64,000 nt of DNA. Source: Pohlia nutans (lineage: Eukaryota > Streptophyta > Bryopsida > Bryales > Mniaceae). Position numbers and translations under genes: made by a program. Within the stretch, counting starts at the first letter, position 1. Each line of letters starts with the position of its first letter. Location of the stretch: assembly GCA_022496805.1 (NCBI GenBank), contig CM040106.1:124001-188000 (forward strand). Direction: 5' to 3'. The notes beneath the pieces were generated by a model. The model made no database searches, was not told where the DNA came from, and saw only the letters and a list, made by a program, of their open reading frames with translations. Shown piece after piece: positions 21,330-32,019 of this stretch.

Positions 21330-23041
21330 GGACTCCTAAATCCCATAATGATTTTCCAACTGTAAAGCAAAGCAACTCTATGGAATCGACAAACACTATG
21401 ACGGGCAGGCTTGGACTCGTATCCACACATCAAACATTGTGAACAATTTAGGTTTGATCTTCCGTACCTCGTATTACTATGGTCATCTACAATGTGAGAA
21501 TGTCGAATGTGATTTTCTAACCTGCGTGCATCAAACGGCCGCTGTTAATGAAATTGAGTAGGATGGAGTCTCCTCTTTCGTTTTTGACGTAGGATATAAT
21601 CCTCCTAAAGGATCCACTTTGGTTTGCAAATGCTGTAAGGTTTCTCCTTCGTGTCTTGCAACCTACAATGCCAAAATCTATTATGTTCTAGCTAAAGACA
21701 ACATGACCAGAGCTTATGTTCATTTTGGCAATCACAACCACCCCGTCAAAATCGGTGCTTATCGTGACGATATTGCAAGAGGCGAGAGCTTAGTCGAGGA
21801 GCAAGTGCAGCGAACTTCTACTGCAACCAACTCTGCCATTGTTTTGGAGGCTACAAAGGAGATAGTCGGGGACATGCTCGTTGTTGCTGAAGGTGTGCAA
21901 TCAAAGACACTAGAGCTCAATTAGCTATTTTCACACTTCAATAGATGTAAGGAGCTCACTTTGCCTTGTATTCGCAATAAAGTGACCGGTTTCAAATACT
22001 TTCGCAGGTTTCGAGCTATAGACAACATCACCAAGCTTCGCGGCTCGAGTAAATGGTCCTTTGTCCAAGAGAACAAGTTGCCCAATCAAGGATTGGAGTC
22101 AGATAAAGTCTTTGTGTTCAAAATGTCTGAAGTTGGGCGGGTAGCGGAGTTGACCTCGTCCAGCGTATGCAGCCTAGTGGAGACCTCCAAAATGCATAGC
22201 TTATGTTTGACCATATTAAAAGGGTCAAATAGTGGACCACCATAAGCTGCCACATCTACAACCCCACTTATTGTCGTGTCATGACCATCGCACTTTGCAA
22301 TATGCAATCTCAGAACATCGCTGCCTAAATGGTTGTCTGGAAGAATCTCAACGCCGTCGTCGGTCGCCACGGAGTTGAGAATCCAAATTTCAAAGGCTTC
22401 ATGGCTGACAGTGCACAAGCAAACTGGAATGCTATACGCATTGTATATGGAAGTGGAGATGCATCAATTCCGATGCTAAATAAGGAACAAACTTGTTTAT
22501 TCCATTGGGTGCAGTCCATGGACAAGCAAACCAAGGCTGACATTCGAGCTGACCTCCAGGACCAACATCGCCTCTTGTGCAAGCAATACAAGAACGCCTC
22601 AACGCAATCGGATGCTGATTCCCGGTATCTCGCTATTCGAGCCTAGTGACTGTTATCCGGAGCTACAACTAAAGATGGTTTGCGACGTCTTGATCTCTGG
22701 CTTGCCTTCTGGCACTTCCAATACCACCAGTGAAGAGGTTTCATGCAGCTGGTAAGTGAAGGTGAACATGGTTCCTGTCCCGCCCTTGGATGCTTGTCAC
22801 ATTGGATTTCGGCACACATCCGACGATTCAGCAATACCATCGCACAATTTTGCAATTCCCAAACTGCTCCTGCCCTTATTTCAAAGAGATGTTGACTAAA
22901 GCTAAGGGAGGCCGTAGTCAATGGACTTATTGCAAGCATTTGTATTTTATCTTCACCGTCATACACTCATATGTGGATTTGATGCTGAAGTCGATGCCTT
23001 CATACATGCACCTACTCTTAGCTTCAATGAATTTAAGCTAG
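21330..23041 (+). pseudogene. MULE transposase remnant (DDE plus SWIM zinc finger)
   Basis: Blocks in order: a KQLYGIDKHYDGQ-like segment near 21365-21410; an N-terminal DNA-binding-type region with paired cysteines (21619-21924, CKCCKVSPSC); 21961-22245 (FKYFRRFR); and the catalytic part at 22329-22646. The last has FKGFMADSAQANW (Asp at about 22407) and CLFHW (22494-22508), the C-x2-H box typical of MULE transposases. A SWIM zinc finger follows at 22865-22939 (C-x-C, then 19 residues, then C-x-H). Frameshifts near 22150-22330 and stops break it. It would cut and move elements bearing the heptamer-type ends. Copy 2 (34622-35910) preserves the N-terminal part better. Confidence 0.75.
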
Positions 23042-23566
23042 TTCTTGAGAGTGGATTGTTGACTCACCCAACATCTTAGGGCAGTTCACTATTCCTAGTT
23101 CCATTGTTCGCAATTGCATACTCTTTAGGTCAATGAAACAGTAGTGAGACTAACAGGGCCACTACTGCAGTTCTTAAACTCGGGTTCTATACTAAACCCT
23201 AATCTATGGAATTTGTTCTATTTTGCACCCTAAACCGTAAATGGTATATCAACAACCTAGCACTCATTTCACAAAAATTGATGTAGGAAATCTATCTCTT
23301 CATGCTTGAATGGTGTATAACAATGGCCAAATAATGATTTCATCTTGTTTGAAATAGTTTCAGGTCTTTGATTCACGGTTATAGGTATATTGAGTTTGCC
23401 TTTCATGTGCTTTGAACATTTTCCAATGACCCAATTCCACGGTTATAGGTACTAAATATTCCATGGTTATAGAATAAAAAGTTTACTAAAAATATCTAAA
23501 TATTCAAATATTTACTAATTATAGTACCATTGACGATGGTTGACCTGAAATTTCTGCTCTAAACCC
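23042..23566. other. MULE subterminal region, no gene
   Basis: Non-coding. 23380-23566 is closely repeated at 36250-36426 in copy 2 (shared CCTTTCATGTGC, then TTTGAACATTTTCCA, then CCACGGTTAT). It contains short CCACGGTTATAGG repeats that mirror the left subterminal motifs and are probably transposase-binding sites. Confidence 0.55.
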
Positions 23567-23626
23567 CACATTTCTTCGCTCATCGCTCACCGCTCCCTGC
23601 TCCCCGCGCGCATACTATCCTCGTCC
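23567..23626 (-). repeat. Right terminal inverted repeat of MULE copy 1
   Basis: Its reverse complement reads through degenerate heptamers (GGGAGCA, GGGAGCG, GTGAGCG, ATGAGCG) aligned with the left-end GTGAGCA array. Nearly the same end occurs at about 36427-36486 in copy 2, which confirms it as an element terminus. Confidence 0.75.
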
Positions 23627-23636
23627 GAACCACGAC
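23627..23636. repeat. Target-site duplication, right copy
   Basis: GAACCACGAC; partner of 16405-16414. Immediately beyond it, gypsy RT coding sequence resumes. Confidence 0.8.
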
Positions 23637-24050
23637 TAATGGTGATAGCCATGTAGCCTGGTCGAGTGGCGCTATGAACTCTGCCTAGAAAAGCCGTTTT
23701 AAGTCGTCCTTCACGGCTTGCGCATAATTCGGGTTCATACGGTAGCGTGCCTGGTTTTTGGGCGAAATGGTCGGATCAAGCTCAATCCGATGTGTCGCTA
23801 TGTGTTCCAGTATGCCTCGCAAATCTTCGTAAGAGAAGGCAAAGATATCTATGAACTCCTTGAAAAGCGATTCGGCACTGGCTCTGAGACTAGGGCTCAT
23901 ATTAGCGTTCTGCTTCATCATCTTGGGGTCGGTAGAGGTACCGACGTTGATATGGTCGAGTCGATCCTCCTCATTGTGATTCCAATGGGCAATGTCCATG
24001 AATCTTAGCTTGTCTTGTATTAGGGTCCGATTTGACCGTCGAGCAGTCAA
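23637..24050 (-). pseudogene. Gypsy G1 reverse transcriptase N-terminal part
   Basis: The minus strand carries a linker plus the RT start, including HRIELDPTISPKNQARYRMN and the PLDQATWLSPLVVV stretch into which the MULE inserted. A stop lies near 23682. The continuation is at 16414 and below, 7.2 kb away. Confidence 0.75.
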
Positions 24051-24324
24051 TGACTATAAAAGTGACTATGTAGGGGATGCCATGAATATGAATTTTGATG
24101 TCCCTTATCAATCTTTTGGGTAGTGCTATGGTGCCAAAAGCCATCTTCAGGTTAAACGGTGCGGGCGAGGGCTTGGAAAGTCCTAGGCATCGGCGTTCGT
24201 CTTCCGTGATCACATTGATGCCGGATCCGCCATCAATCAAAATGTCGTCTACCATGTTCTTCCCAACTGAGACCAAGATTACCGGCATGTGCTTGTCGAT
24301 GATTGCTCCAGCGGCGATCCCCAC
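23971..24324 (-). pseudogene. Gypsy G1 protease
   Basis: The retropepsin active-site loop is ILIDGGSGINVI (about 24237-24202, catalytic Asp within D-G-G-S), followed by a beta-rich segment (about 24140-24050). It would process the polyprotein as a dimer. The related element G2 has a recognisable but destroyed version near 39640-39370. Confidence 0.75.
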
Positions 24325-24879
24325 CTCCTCCGTGGTCGAGTAGTATGACTCTGGAGTCGACTCTGGGTTTGGATGAGTTAGTCGGTTCCGTGCAAGTGTG
24401 TTGAGGGTCGGCGATAACTAAAGTAAGTCGCGGATGGGTACGTGTAATTTGCAATCTTGCAGCTGATCGAGGATCTGCTACTGGACGGGGCTGAAAGTGA
24501 TGTTGTTTTGTTCGACCGAGGCCAAAGTCGGTTAGTCTGGGTCGTTTGGAGGGGTGATCATTTGTTGCGGTAATGCATCTGCGTCCCAGTTGAGTGAGGA
24601 TGAGTCCTCAGTCGACTTTGGGTATTTAGTAGAAGTCGTTTTTTCCAACTCGGCTTGGAATTGACAAACTTCCTGCATCATTTGATCACGTAGTAGTTCT
24701 TGGGTAGTCTAGTCGGTCGTCTCCGTGGTTTCCTCAGGAGTCGACTACCCTAGGGTCAACTGGCTTCTAGTAATCGCTGCAACCGTTAGGACACGAACAC
24801 TAGTGTTCGGTAGGTCTTCAATGACTACTGACGACGTGTTGGGCTTGAATAAGGAATTTAACTACCTTCGGATCCTTGA

Positions 24880-26851
24880 GTATGGGACACATATTTTTTG
24901 AGTGGTCTAGGGTTTTGCAAAGAGTACATGGGAATATCTGTCGTGGTATGCCATCATGGAGCGGTCGACTCCTCGATTCGGATTTAGTCAATACTGGTGT
25001 GGCTGCTGCTATCGGAACTGTCGCAGTAGCAGCTGCACGCCTTTTGTCAATCTAGCTCTCCGGGTTAAGCCAAAAATTGCATTCGAGATGGCCTGGCTTC
25101 TTGCATGGGTTGCAGAATACTCGCTTGGTGGTCTCGGCTCCCTCGGTAGTAGAAGTCAAGTTGGGTTCCTTGGTGAATCCGCTTTCTGCTAGCTTGGCCG
25201 ACTTCTTGGCTTGAACTAGTGTCGATCTGGGTAGTCCGACTGTGGCTACTTGCAAATACTTCAACAAACTTGCTCGGAAATTGCTTAGTAGGAAATTATC
25301 AGCCAGGAGGTCTTGAAATTGGTTGGCGAGTTTCATCATCCGCTCATATTAATCATCAACCAACTCCTTGGCATCCTGTTTCATACTGCAAAAATGTAGA
25401 TAGGCCTGGTCGTCATTGTCGATATCCTGGTAACGGTGTTTGAAAGCATCAAGAATGCCATGTAAGTCTTGGTGTGGGTAAGATGTTTGTTGAATCAAGA
25501 ACCAGTTATAGTTTGTCGCGTCGACTAGAAAGTTTCCAAACAACGTTGTAGTAATAGCAGCAACAGTTTCACCATTCAAAGTAAGGGCATTGGGAAATCG
25601 ATGGATATGAGTAATGGCACACTTACCTTCCTTGAATGCGGGCATAGGTACTAGCTAGTTTCCAAGCAGTCATTCGAGTTGGGAGTGCTCCTGCTGGATA
25701 GGAAGGCTGGAGCTGAATCTGGGTTGTAGGTAACAAATAAGCCATCGACCAAGGGTTGCATAACACGCGCTGTTCTCGAAAGTGAGCGTAGGAACCACAA
25801 GATGCACACAGGGGTATTGTCGATTCGTACTGGTTGACAGTCGATACGACCGATGGCTGAAGAGCAATCGGTCGACTGAAAGTGTTTTGTGGTAGAGGTC
25901 TGGTATAGGCATGTCTGAACGATGGTTGGTTGATGGGCTGAATAATGGGAATGCATATTGCGGGATGGTTTCGGTAACTAGGTGGTAGGCTAGTCCGAGG
26001 TGTCGACACTCCGGGGTGGTAGTTTGGGCTACCCCCGACTGTTCTAAGTTTAGAATATTCGGCTTATGAGTATGAGTACGAATATTCGGTAAAGTGGGTC
26101 GAGTTACAACCCCGTCCACTCGTTGGTTAGAATGATAGATATGTCTGATCCTACTGACTAGGTAAGTCTCGAAGTTGTCTAGGCCAGTCGGATACTGGTT
26201 GTCGTTTCTAGGTGTTCCTAGTCAACTGTTCATTTGAACGGAGAACTAGGTTCCTGGTGAAATGTAGTCAACTGGTCCTGTCAACCTAGTTGGGATTCCG
26301 AGTGGAATTGCTAAGACGCCGGGTTCTGGCTTGATAAGTGACCTGCAAGGCGGGAGTCTAAATTGTCCCTACTACGACGTAGTTGATTTATCTCTATCAC
26401 ACGTTGATGAGAAATGATGTGAGGGTCGGTAGTGTACCTTACTAGTCTCTGATAAGCACTAGAGGGTCGTTCCGGTAAGTCGAGTGGGTTGTCTGGAATC
26501 CTTCGTGGAGAAGTGGGGTTGGACATCGTCTGGAACGCCACACTTGGACGGGTGTACTGATGAGTCCTGGTATACATGGTCGGTAGTATAGCCTGGGGTC
26601 GGGTAAGGAGAGTTGGGATGCCTCGTCCCATTGGTACGGAAGATTTGTGAAAAATGGTACCTTCCGGTGTATCCATCATTCTTTGTGTGAACTCCATGTA
26701 GTGTTGTAGGGATGGGTCGGTAGAGGTCAATGCTGGATCTAAGATTTAGATCCAGATCTGCTAGATAGGGATCGGGCTCCAAGATCTGCTTGGCAAGTCT
26801 ATTGTGCTGGCCTAGTCGATTGCTCTTTGGCACCGTAAACCTTTTCAACAC
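24880..26851 (-). pseudogene. Gypsy G1 gag region with zinc knuckles
   Basis: The N-terminal Pro/Ser/Tyr-rich part (26851-25650) is in several broken frames. The capsid-like part is 25645-25349 and 25339-25052, one frame split by a stop. It has the gag helix pattern and LQVATVGLPRSTLV, closely matching LQVATVGLRRQTFV of element G2. A degenerate knuckle (CNPCKKPGHLEC) lies near 25100, and a full C-x2-C-x4-H-x4-C knuckle (CTLCKTLDHSKNMC) near 24925-24884. It would package element RNA. Confidence 0.7.
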
Positions 26852-27097
26852 GCTGCTTTTACAGATTCCTAGTCAGCAGCATTATCGACTTGTTACCACC
26901 CTGGCCAATTGTCACACACAATGATCTCCAAGGTGTTTTACGGCTACTCGGGCTCTATATTTTTTTCAAGACTATAATGATTGTGTAGGAAGCAGATGGC
27001 TGTTGTTTCCCAGGGACATATAGTGCCTACCGATAGACGGTAGGATCAACTACTGACTTGCTCAATAGAAAGACTGGTTTTTGAGCTGAACTTTGCA

Positions 27098-27108
27098 TGG
27101 TCGCCAAA
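27098..27108 (-). promoter_or_regulatory. Primer-binding site of gypsy G1
   Basis: TTTGGCGACCA directly follows the 5' LTR on the minus strand. TTTGGCGAC starts are usual at plant gypsy primer-binding sites; G2 has TTTGGCGACTA at the same place. The tRNA species is not identified. Confidence 0.65.
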
Positions 27109-27602
27109 TGTAAGGGGGTTTTCTAGGAACTGACCTTAAACTAGTGAGACTACTTCTCACAATAACACCCAACTTTAGACTAGTAAGTGGAGATTGAGAG
27201 GAGTAGTAAGAGAGCTCTAATGAAGAAGAATACATTGTCGACTAGGAATAACACCAGTATTCCTGCAAGTCGACTCCTGCATAACTTACAGACTACTACA
27301 ACTAGCCAGGATTCAAACACAAAGAGTAATACAAGAAAAGGAACTAATACTCCTATTGTAGTATTCTAGTATACTAGTGCAAGCATGAAGGCTTAAGGCA
27401 AGAATGAAGTACAACTGAGGCTGCCAGTAAGGAAGATGTACAAACTGTATAGCAACACCTCTCTCAAAGAGAGGGAAGGTACATATAGGAGACTAGTCTG
27501 ACAATAGTGTCAGACCTGGTCGACCGGGACAGGTGGGTCGACCAGCCTATACCTGCTTGCAGTCACATGTACTTGTATATGTTTAGTACCACCCAACCCC
27601 CA
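27109..27602 (-). repeat. 5' LTR of gypsy G1
   Basis: Bounded by TG at 27109, fixed by the adjacent primer-binding site, and most likely by CA at 27602. About 494 bp. The first ~190 bp match the 3' LTR remnant at 10927. Confidence 0.7.
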
Positions 27603-28541
27603 AGTATAAGGAAATTCAATTCGTAACTATTGTGCAACTAATGTTGTTGAACAAAAAAGTACAACGTAATACTAGAGTTCTTTTGAACTCTTTTGAATTA
27701 CTTTATGCCATGGTAGTTGGATATGGTAAACCATGTACACATGAAGAGGATGTATGTTTTATTGTGTTTTGTACGGTGTTGTGGTGTTGGGACGATTCAC
27801 ATTGTAGGATCTCCTGAACCGAATGAAAATGTAATCAAGAGGGGATGCACAGAATACATTTTCTGGCGGGATGACTTGTAGTAGAAAGGCTACAATGGAA
27901 TTTCAGAGTGCTCATAATATCATGTAGAAGCCTCTAAATTTTATGAGGTGTTGTGCTCATATCACCTTTATATGCTAGGTTTAAAAACTGAATAGGTTTG
28001 AATGATTTGTGACAAGCCAATATAAGGCAGACACAAATGAGAACGGAAGGTAGTATATCCAATGATTGTACATGAAGCGAAAATGGGAATGCAATACAAG
28101 AATCAGTACTAAACTTTCCACAAAAATGGTGGATTTAATTAGGAGCGTATATCCAACGGAAAGTAGACATTATCTGTGTATAGTGTAACCTAAACCACTC
28201 TGTAGGTTATTATTATACATGAAGCAAAGTCATAATCACGTCTACCCTTTTTCAACGAAGGTGCACAATGAAAGAGAGCGACCAAAGACATCATTCAGCT
28301 GTTCGAACATACTTAGGAGGATTGTTGGATTTTGCGCAGACAAAAAATCCTAAAGTAATTGAAATGCGTAGTTGTTATCTCGGGGAAAATTAAGGGATCC
28401 AAGCATCCTCACGGAAGTTCACGTGTAACTGTAATTAGCCACATTGTAGTGGAAAATTCTCCAAGTTATTACAATTCAAAGTACTGGATATGGCAACTAC
28501 GAGGAGTTGAAAAGGTCCCAAATCTCCGGAATAGTCCTAGT
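27603..28541. other. No recognisable feature
   Basis: Short frames with no protein-like blocks; no repeat array was noticed. The left terminus of the second MULE copy could lie here or further right, but I could not find heptamer repeats marking it. Confidence 0.4.
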
Positions 28542-30700
28542 TTAGTAAATATGGCCTTTTGGGATTATACCCTGGAACTGGCCCCCTAATTGGGTCAGGA
28601 TCAACAAGACCTCCTCCCTCCGTATCAGACCCGATACATGAAGTAGGGCGAGAAGCCGAGAAAGACATGACAACTCCCGCCAGAGACTATCGGACGTCTG
28701 GCATCTCTTAATCCTCTTCCTCTCTATGCTCATCATCCGACCAATAGATGAAAGACGGATAGGCTTCATCAAACTATATGAGGTAGTTGGAGTACCTTGC
28801 CTGGTCCTCAACATAGGCCCAAATATCCTCTTTGACTTGGGTCTTGGAGGTGGTCACAACGTGCCTCGTCAGTCCCGGAGATGCCATACTAGAACTAGCC
28901 TCAGCTAAATCCAAATGTCGTCGAAGCTGCGCGTTCTCCAGGGCTATTCTGTCAAAGTCCATGAATATGGCTCTCATCTCGGCCTCCAACTACAGCTGCT
29001 ATGGCCTGACCTCCCCAGCCTATATTCTCTTCTCAGCCCACTCCTGTCGCTCCTTCTGGTGTTTGTCGGTGAGTACTGCTAACTGCTGCTTGGTCTCGGA
29101 CCAGCCTTTCTCCACCGTGGCACACTCGCGCTGGCTGTGGTGGAGTTGAGAAGTCAACTCCCTTAGCATCTCCTTCTGGCCGAGCTAAGCGTTGACTAAC
29201 TCCCAATAGCTTGGATTAGACCTGTCCTCCTACTGTTGTAGCTCCTTCACCAGTTTTATGGCATCAGCCAGTACGACCTGTAATTGCTCGACCAACTAAT
29301 CCAGATTCGAATTGGTGACTTTGCTCTGGTCCACTGGAGCCACTTGTTCTCGCCTTCCTGACTCCCGTGTTGTCATTGGCTCTACTTCATTTGTGGATAT
29401 CTCCATAGCTCGCTCCTTCAGCACCTCCCCAACCTCCCCTCTTGTTGCTCCAATGGGCCCTGCTCATGCTGATTATCCACTGGGATCCGCTCCTGCTGTT
29501 GATATGCCAAGAGCAGATTTTCAAAACGGTGGGCACTTCCAGGGCTGAACACTGCTTGATCTTGCGGCTCAATGAGACGGCGAGATTGTCCTGTCCCCGT
29601 TCTTACAAGCCTTTGAGTAGGCCGTACTAGGCGCTTCACCTTTCCCTTTGGGGTTCTTTCTACTCCTGAGGTAATGGCACCTCTCTCCACCTCCTCTTTC
29701 TCCGAGGTCTCCAGCGAGTCCGAGGTACTATCTTTGTATTTAGGGGGATGAGCGCCCTTCCGTAGCATTTTTAACATACGCCTAAGATCTCTACGTGCAA
29801 TTGGTGATACCTCTTGTCTTCTCTTCCTCATCCTCTTCGACAGGATTATCTCATCTAAAGATGAAGACTGGAGGTTCATGACGATCACTTTTGACAAAGA
29901 ACAAGACAGTTGTTCAGGGTGTGCTGCCTAGTCCCCCTCATGCCGGGTCAGGTGAGTGTGATACGCCCCTTGCAAGCCCTTTCCACTGGCCACGTCAGGT
30001 GGCAGATTTCCTGGAGGGCGTAGTCGTGTTGTTTCTGGCGGTCCCTCACTGTCATCCAAATCCTCACTTGAACTCTCCTGCTTTGGCTCAGGATCACAGT
30101 ATTCCTCCTCATCTCGGATCCGGTTTGTCAACGGGGCATCTATCAACTCTACTCCCTTGATTACCCTGTAGTCGGAAGTGTGAACCCGGATGAGCATCCT
30201 TCTGAGGCTAGATATAATAAGAGGTGCCCAGTTGTAATCTCCTTTCTTGCGCCTGATACATGTTCTCTAGCAGCTTAGTTCTTGAGTAGTGGGACTTTAT
30301 TTTCACACAGATGATCTCTACCAACGCCCTCACTCTATCCTGGTACACTAGCGTGAAGCCCTTGACCCTGGTTTTGTCTCTGTTGTGGTCTGCTTTGTTC
30401 AAACATAGTGATATACTTCTGGTCCAAGTCCTTCATGGCCTTATGAACAGTAGATGTTTTGGTTCCCTCTATGCCCAAAGCTTACCTGTTAGTCCAAGCT
30501 GTAATCTCCACAGGTATACCTCGCACTGTGGCTCGAATTGGTATGGTATACTCTATCCTCTCTCCCTTGGTGTACAGAAACCCGTCCACCAAGTCTGGCA
30601 CAAACTCTAAAAGTGCCAGGTCAACTCATAAATTCCCCCAGATTCACCCTCTCTGCCCATGCATTATCCTTGAGATCCCTCCATGTGTGCTAATGCTCTA
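28542..30700 (-). pseudogene. Decayed ORF with charged/coiled-coil C-terminus, unknown
   Basis: Coding-like minus-strand blocks run 30610-30410 (PDLVDGFLYTKGERIEYTIP), 30402-30208, 30197-29928, 29897-29418 (same frame as the preceding block, one stop between) and 28989-28774. The order is a globular N-terminal domain, then an acidic Ser/Glu-rich linker, a basic Arg/Lys segment, and a heptad-rich helix (DFDRIALENAQLRRHLDLAE). This parallels the extra ORF of gypsy G1 and loosely the gene at 1-1705, though sequence identity is not obvious. Likely an element-encoded accessory protein; family unknown. Confidence 0.4.
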
Positions 30701-30829
30701 TGGGAAGGAAGGCCACTTTCCACTACTCTACTCGCGCACATGCTCGCCCTATTCTCCCGGCATCTCCAAAACGTGAGGCCGAGGTCTTGAGTTTGGCTGA
30801 GTATGTGAGCTCGGGATGCAATGATCACC

Positions 30830-31240
30830 CTTATTGTTGTAATGGCCTTGATCCTTCTCATGGCCCTAGCCCTTGGCACCATCACCGGTGCCGACCAGCC
30901 TCTCCGTGGCTTTGGTGTTCATTCTCGTCATCGTGGCCGTGGCCCTCGTTGTGGTGATCACCTTTGGTTTCGTGTTCGCCTAGGCCTTTGGGATGACCCT
31001 GGCCCTGGTCGTGGTGATCAGCCTTATCATTATGATAGCCCTAGCCCTTGGCACTATGGCTGGTGCCGGCCACCCTTTTTTTGGCCCAAGTGTTCACCCT
31101 CCTCATTGTAGTTCCGGCCCTCGTCGTAGAGATCACCCTCGTCCTTCTGTTCGCCTTGGCCCTCATCGTGGTGATCACCCTCGTCCACGTGTTTGCCCAG
31201 GCCTTTGGCACCATGGCCGGTGCCGGCCACCGTGTTAAAA
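30830..31240 (+). repeat. GTCGTGGTGATCACC-type minisatellite, forward arm
   Basis: Short degenerate units built on GGCCCTCGTCGTGGTGATCA with interspersed GGTGCCGGCCAC motifs. Frames are open on several phases because the unit is near a multiple of 3. The same unit is inverted at 32020-33450 and again forward at about 35930-36230. Confidence 0.75.
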
Positions 31241-31445
31241 TTGATTCAAATAAATTTGAACTTTTTTTCTACAAGAATTTAAAAGGGCAGCTGGCATTAG
31301 CAAGGGTCAATATGAGCCTTTAAAAATGTTGTAAAGAGTCCGCCGACACCGGCATCGGTCCTAATGAGCCCTCAAAATTGTTGTACAAGGTGGCCGGCAC
31401 CGGCCAGGGTCCTGAAGCTGGCATGACAACTTTCAGAATTTTCAA

Positions 31446-31927
31446 GTCTAACTCTACTAGGTTACATTGTGATGTAGTAATTGCGATTTAAGGAATCTCG
31501 GAGCGTGTAATATACCGTTGGAAAGGTTTCGAGATTACCTTTCTAATGGTACATTATAAGCCCTGAAAATTGTAGTAGAGGGTGGCCGGCACCAGCAGGG
31601 GTCCTGAAGTTGGTCTCTGGAGAGGGTAGCCGAAGCCATGGTCAAGGTGGCCGATGCCATGGAGTGGGTGGCCGGCACCTTTTGGGGTCTAACTCTACTA
31701 GGTTACATTGTGATGTAGTAATTGCGATTTAAGGAATCTCGGAGCGTGTAATATACCGTTGGAAAGGTCTCGAGATTACCTTTCTAATGGTACATTATAA
31801 GCCCTGAAAATTGTAGTAGAGGGTGGCCGGCACCAGCAGGGGTCCTGAAGTTGGTCTCTGGAGAGGGTAGCCGAAGCCATGGTCAAGGTGGCCGATGCCA
31901 TGGAGTGGGTGGCCGGCACCTTTTGGG
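31446..31927. repeat. 241-bp tandem duplication, two near-identical copies
   Basis: Copy 1 is 31446-31686 and copy 2 is 31687-31927. By eye I see a single difference (GAAAGGTTTCG versus GAAAGGTCTCG). The unit contains GCGTGTAATATACCGTTGG, also found diverged near 19538 inside MULE copy 1, linking the two regions as members of one family. Confidence 0.9.
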
Positions 31928-32019
31928 GTCCAAAAGTTGGTCTCCAGAGAGGGTGGCTGGTGCCATGGTCAGGGTGGCCGATGCCATAGAGAGGGTAGCT
32001 GGCATCGGCCATGGACTAG

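Larger units (their letters stand above)
16415..23626 (+). mobile_element. MULE (Mutator-like) DNA transposon, copy 1
   Basis: Inserted in the gypsy RT at a conserved V-V-V-P stretch. Flanking 10-bp direct repeats are GAACCATGAC (16405-16414) and GAACCACGAC (23627-23636), a typical MULE duplication length, differing by one C/T. The ends form an imperfect inverted repeat of about 60 bp containing tandem heptamers (GTGAGCA x5 at 16430-16464; degenerate copies at the right end). Contents: an unknown intron-containing gene on the minus strand (16.6-18.5 kb), satellites (18.6-20.2 kb), and a plus-strand transposase remnant with DDE-type and SWIM motifs (21.3-23.0 kb). Copy 2 of the family is at about 34.6-36.5 kb. 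Confidence 0.85.
10927..27602 (-). mobile_element. Ty3/gypsy LTR retrotransposon (element G1), interrupted by a MULE
   Basis: The right LTR (27109-27602) and an LTR remnant (10927 to about 11115) share the sequence from TCTAGGAAC to CGACTCCTGCATAAC. Between them, on the minus strand, come gag with zinc knuckles, a DGGSG protease, reverse transcriptase, RNase H, integrase and a further ORF, so pol has the gypsy order (integrase last). Removing the 7.2-kb MULE leaves about 9.45 kb. The 3' LTR has lost its beginning and the polypurine tract. I found no target-site duplication: the flanks are AGGGC on the left and AGTAT on the right. All ORFs carry stops or frame changes. Confidence 0.85.
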
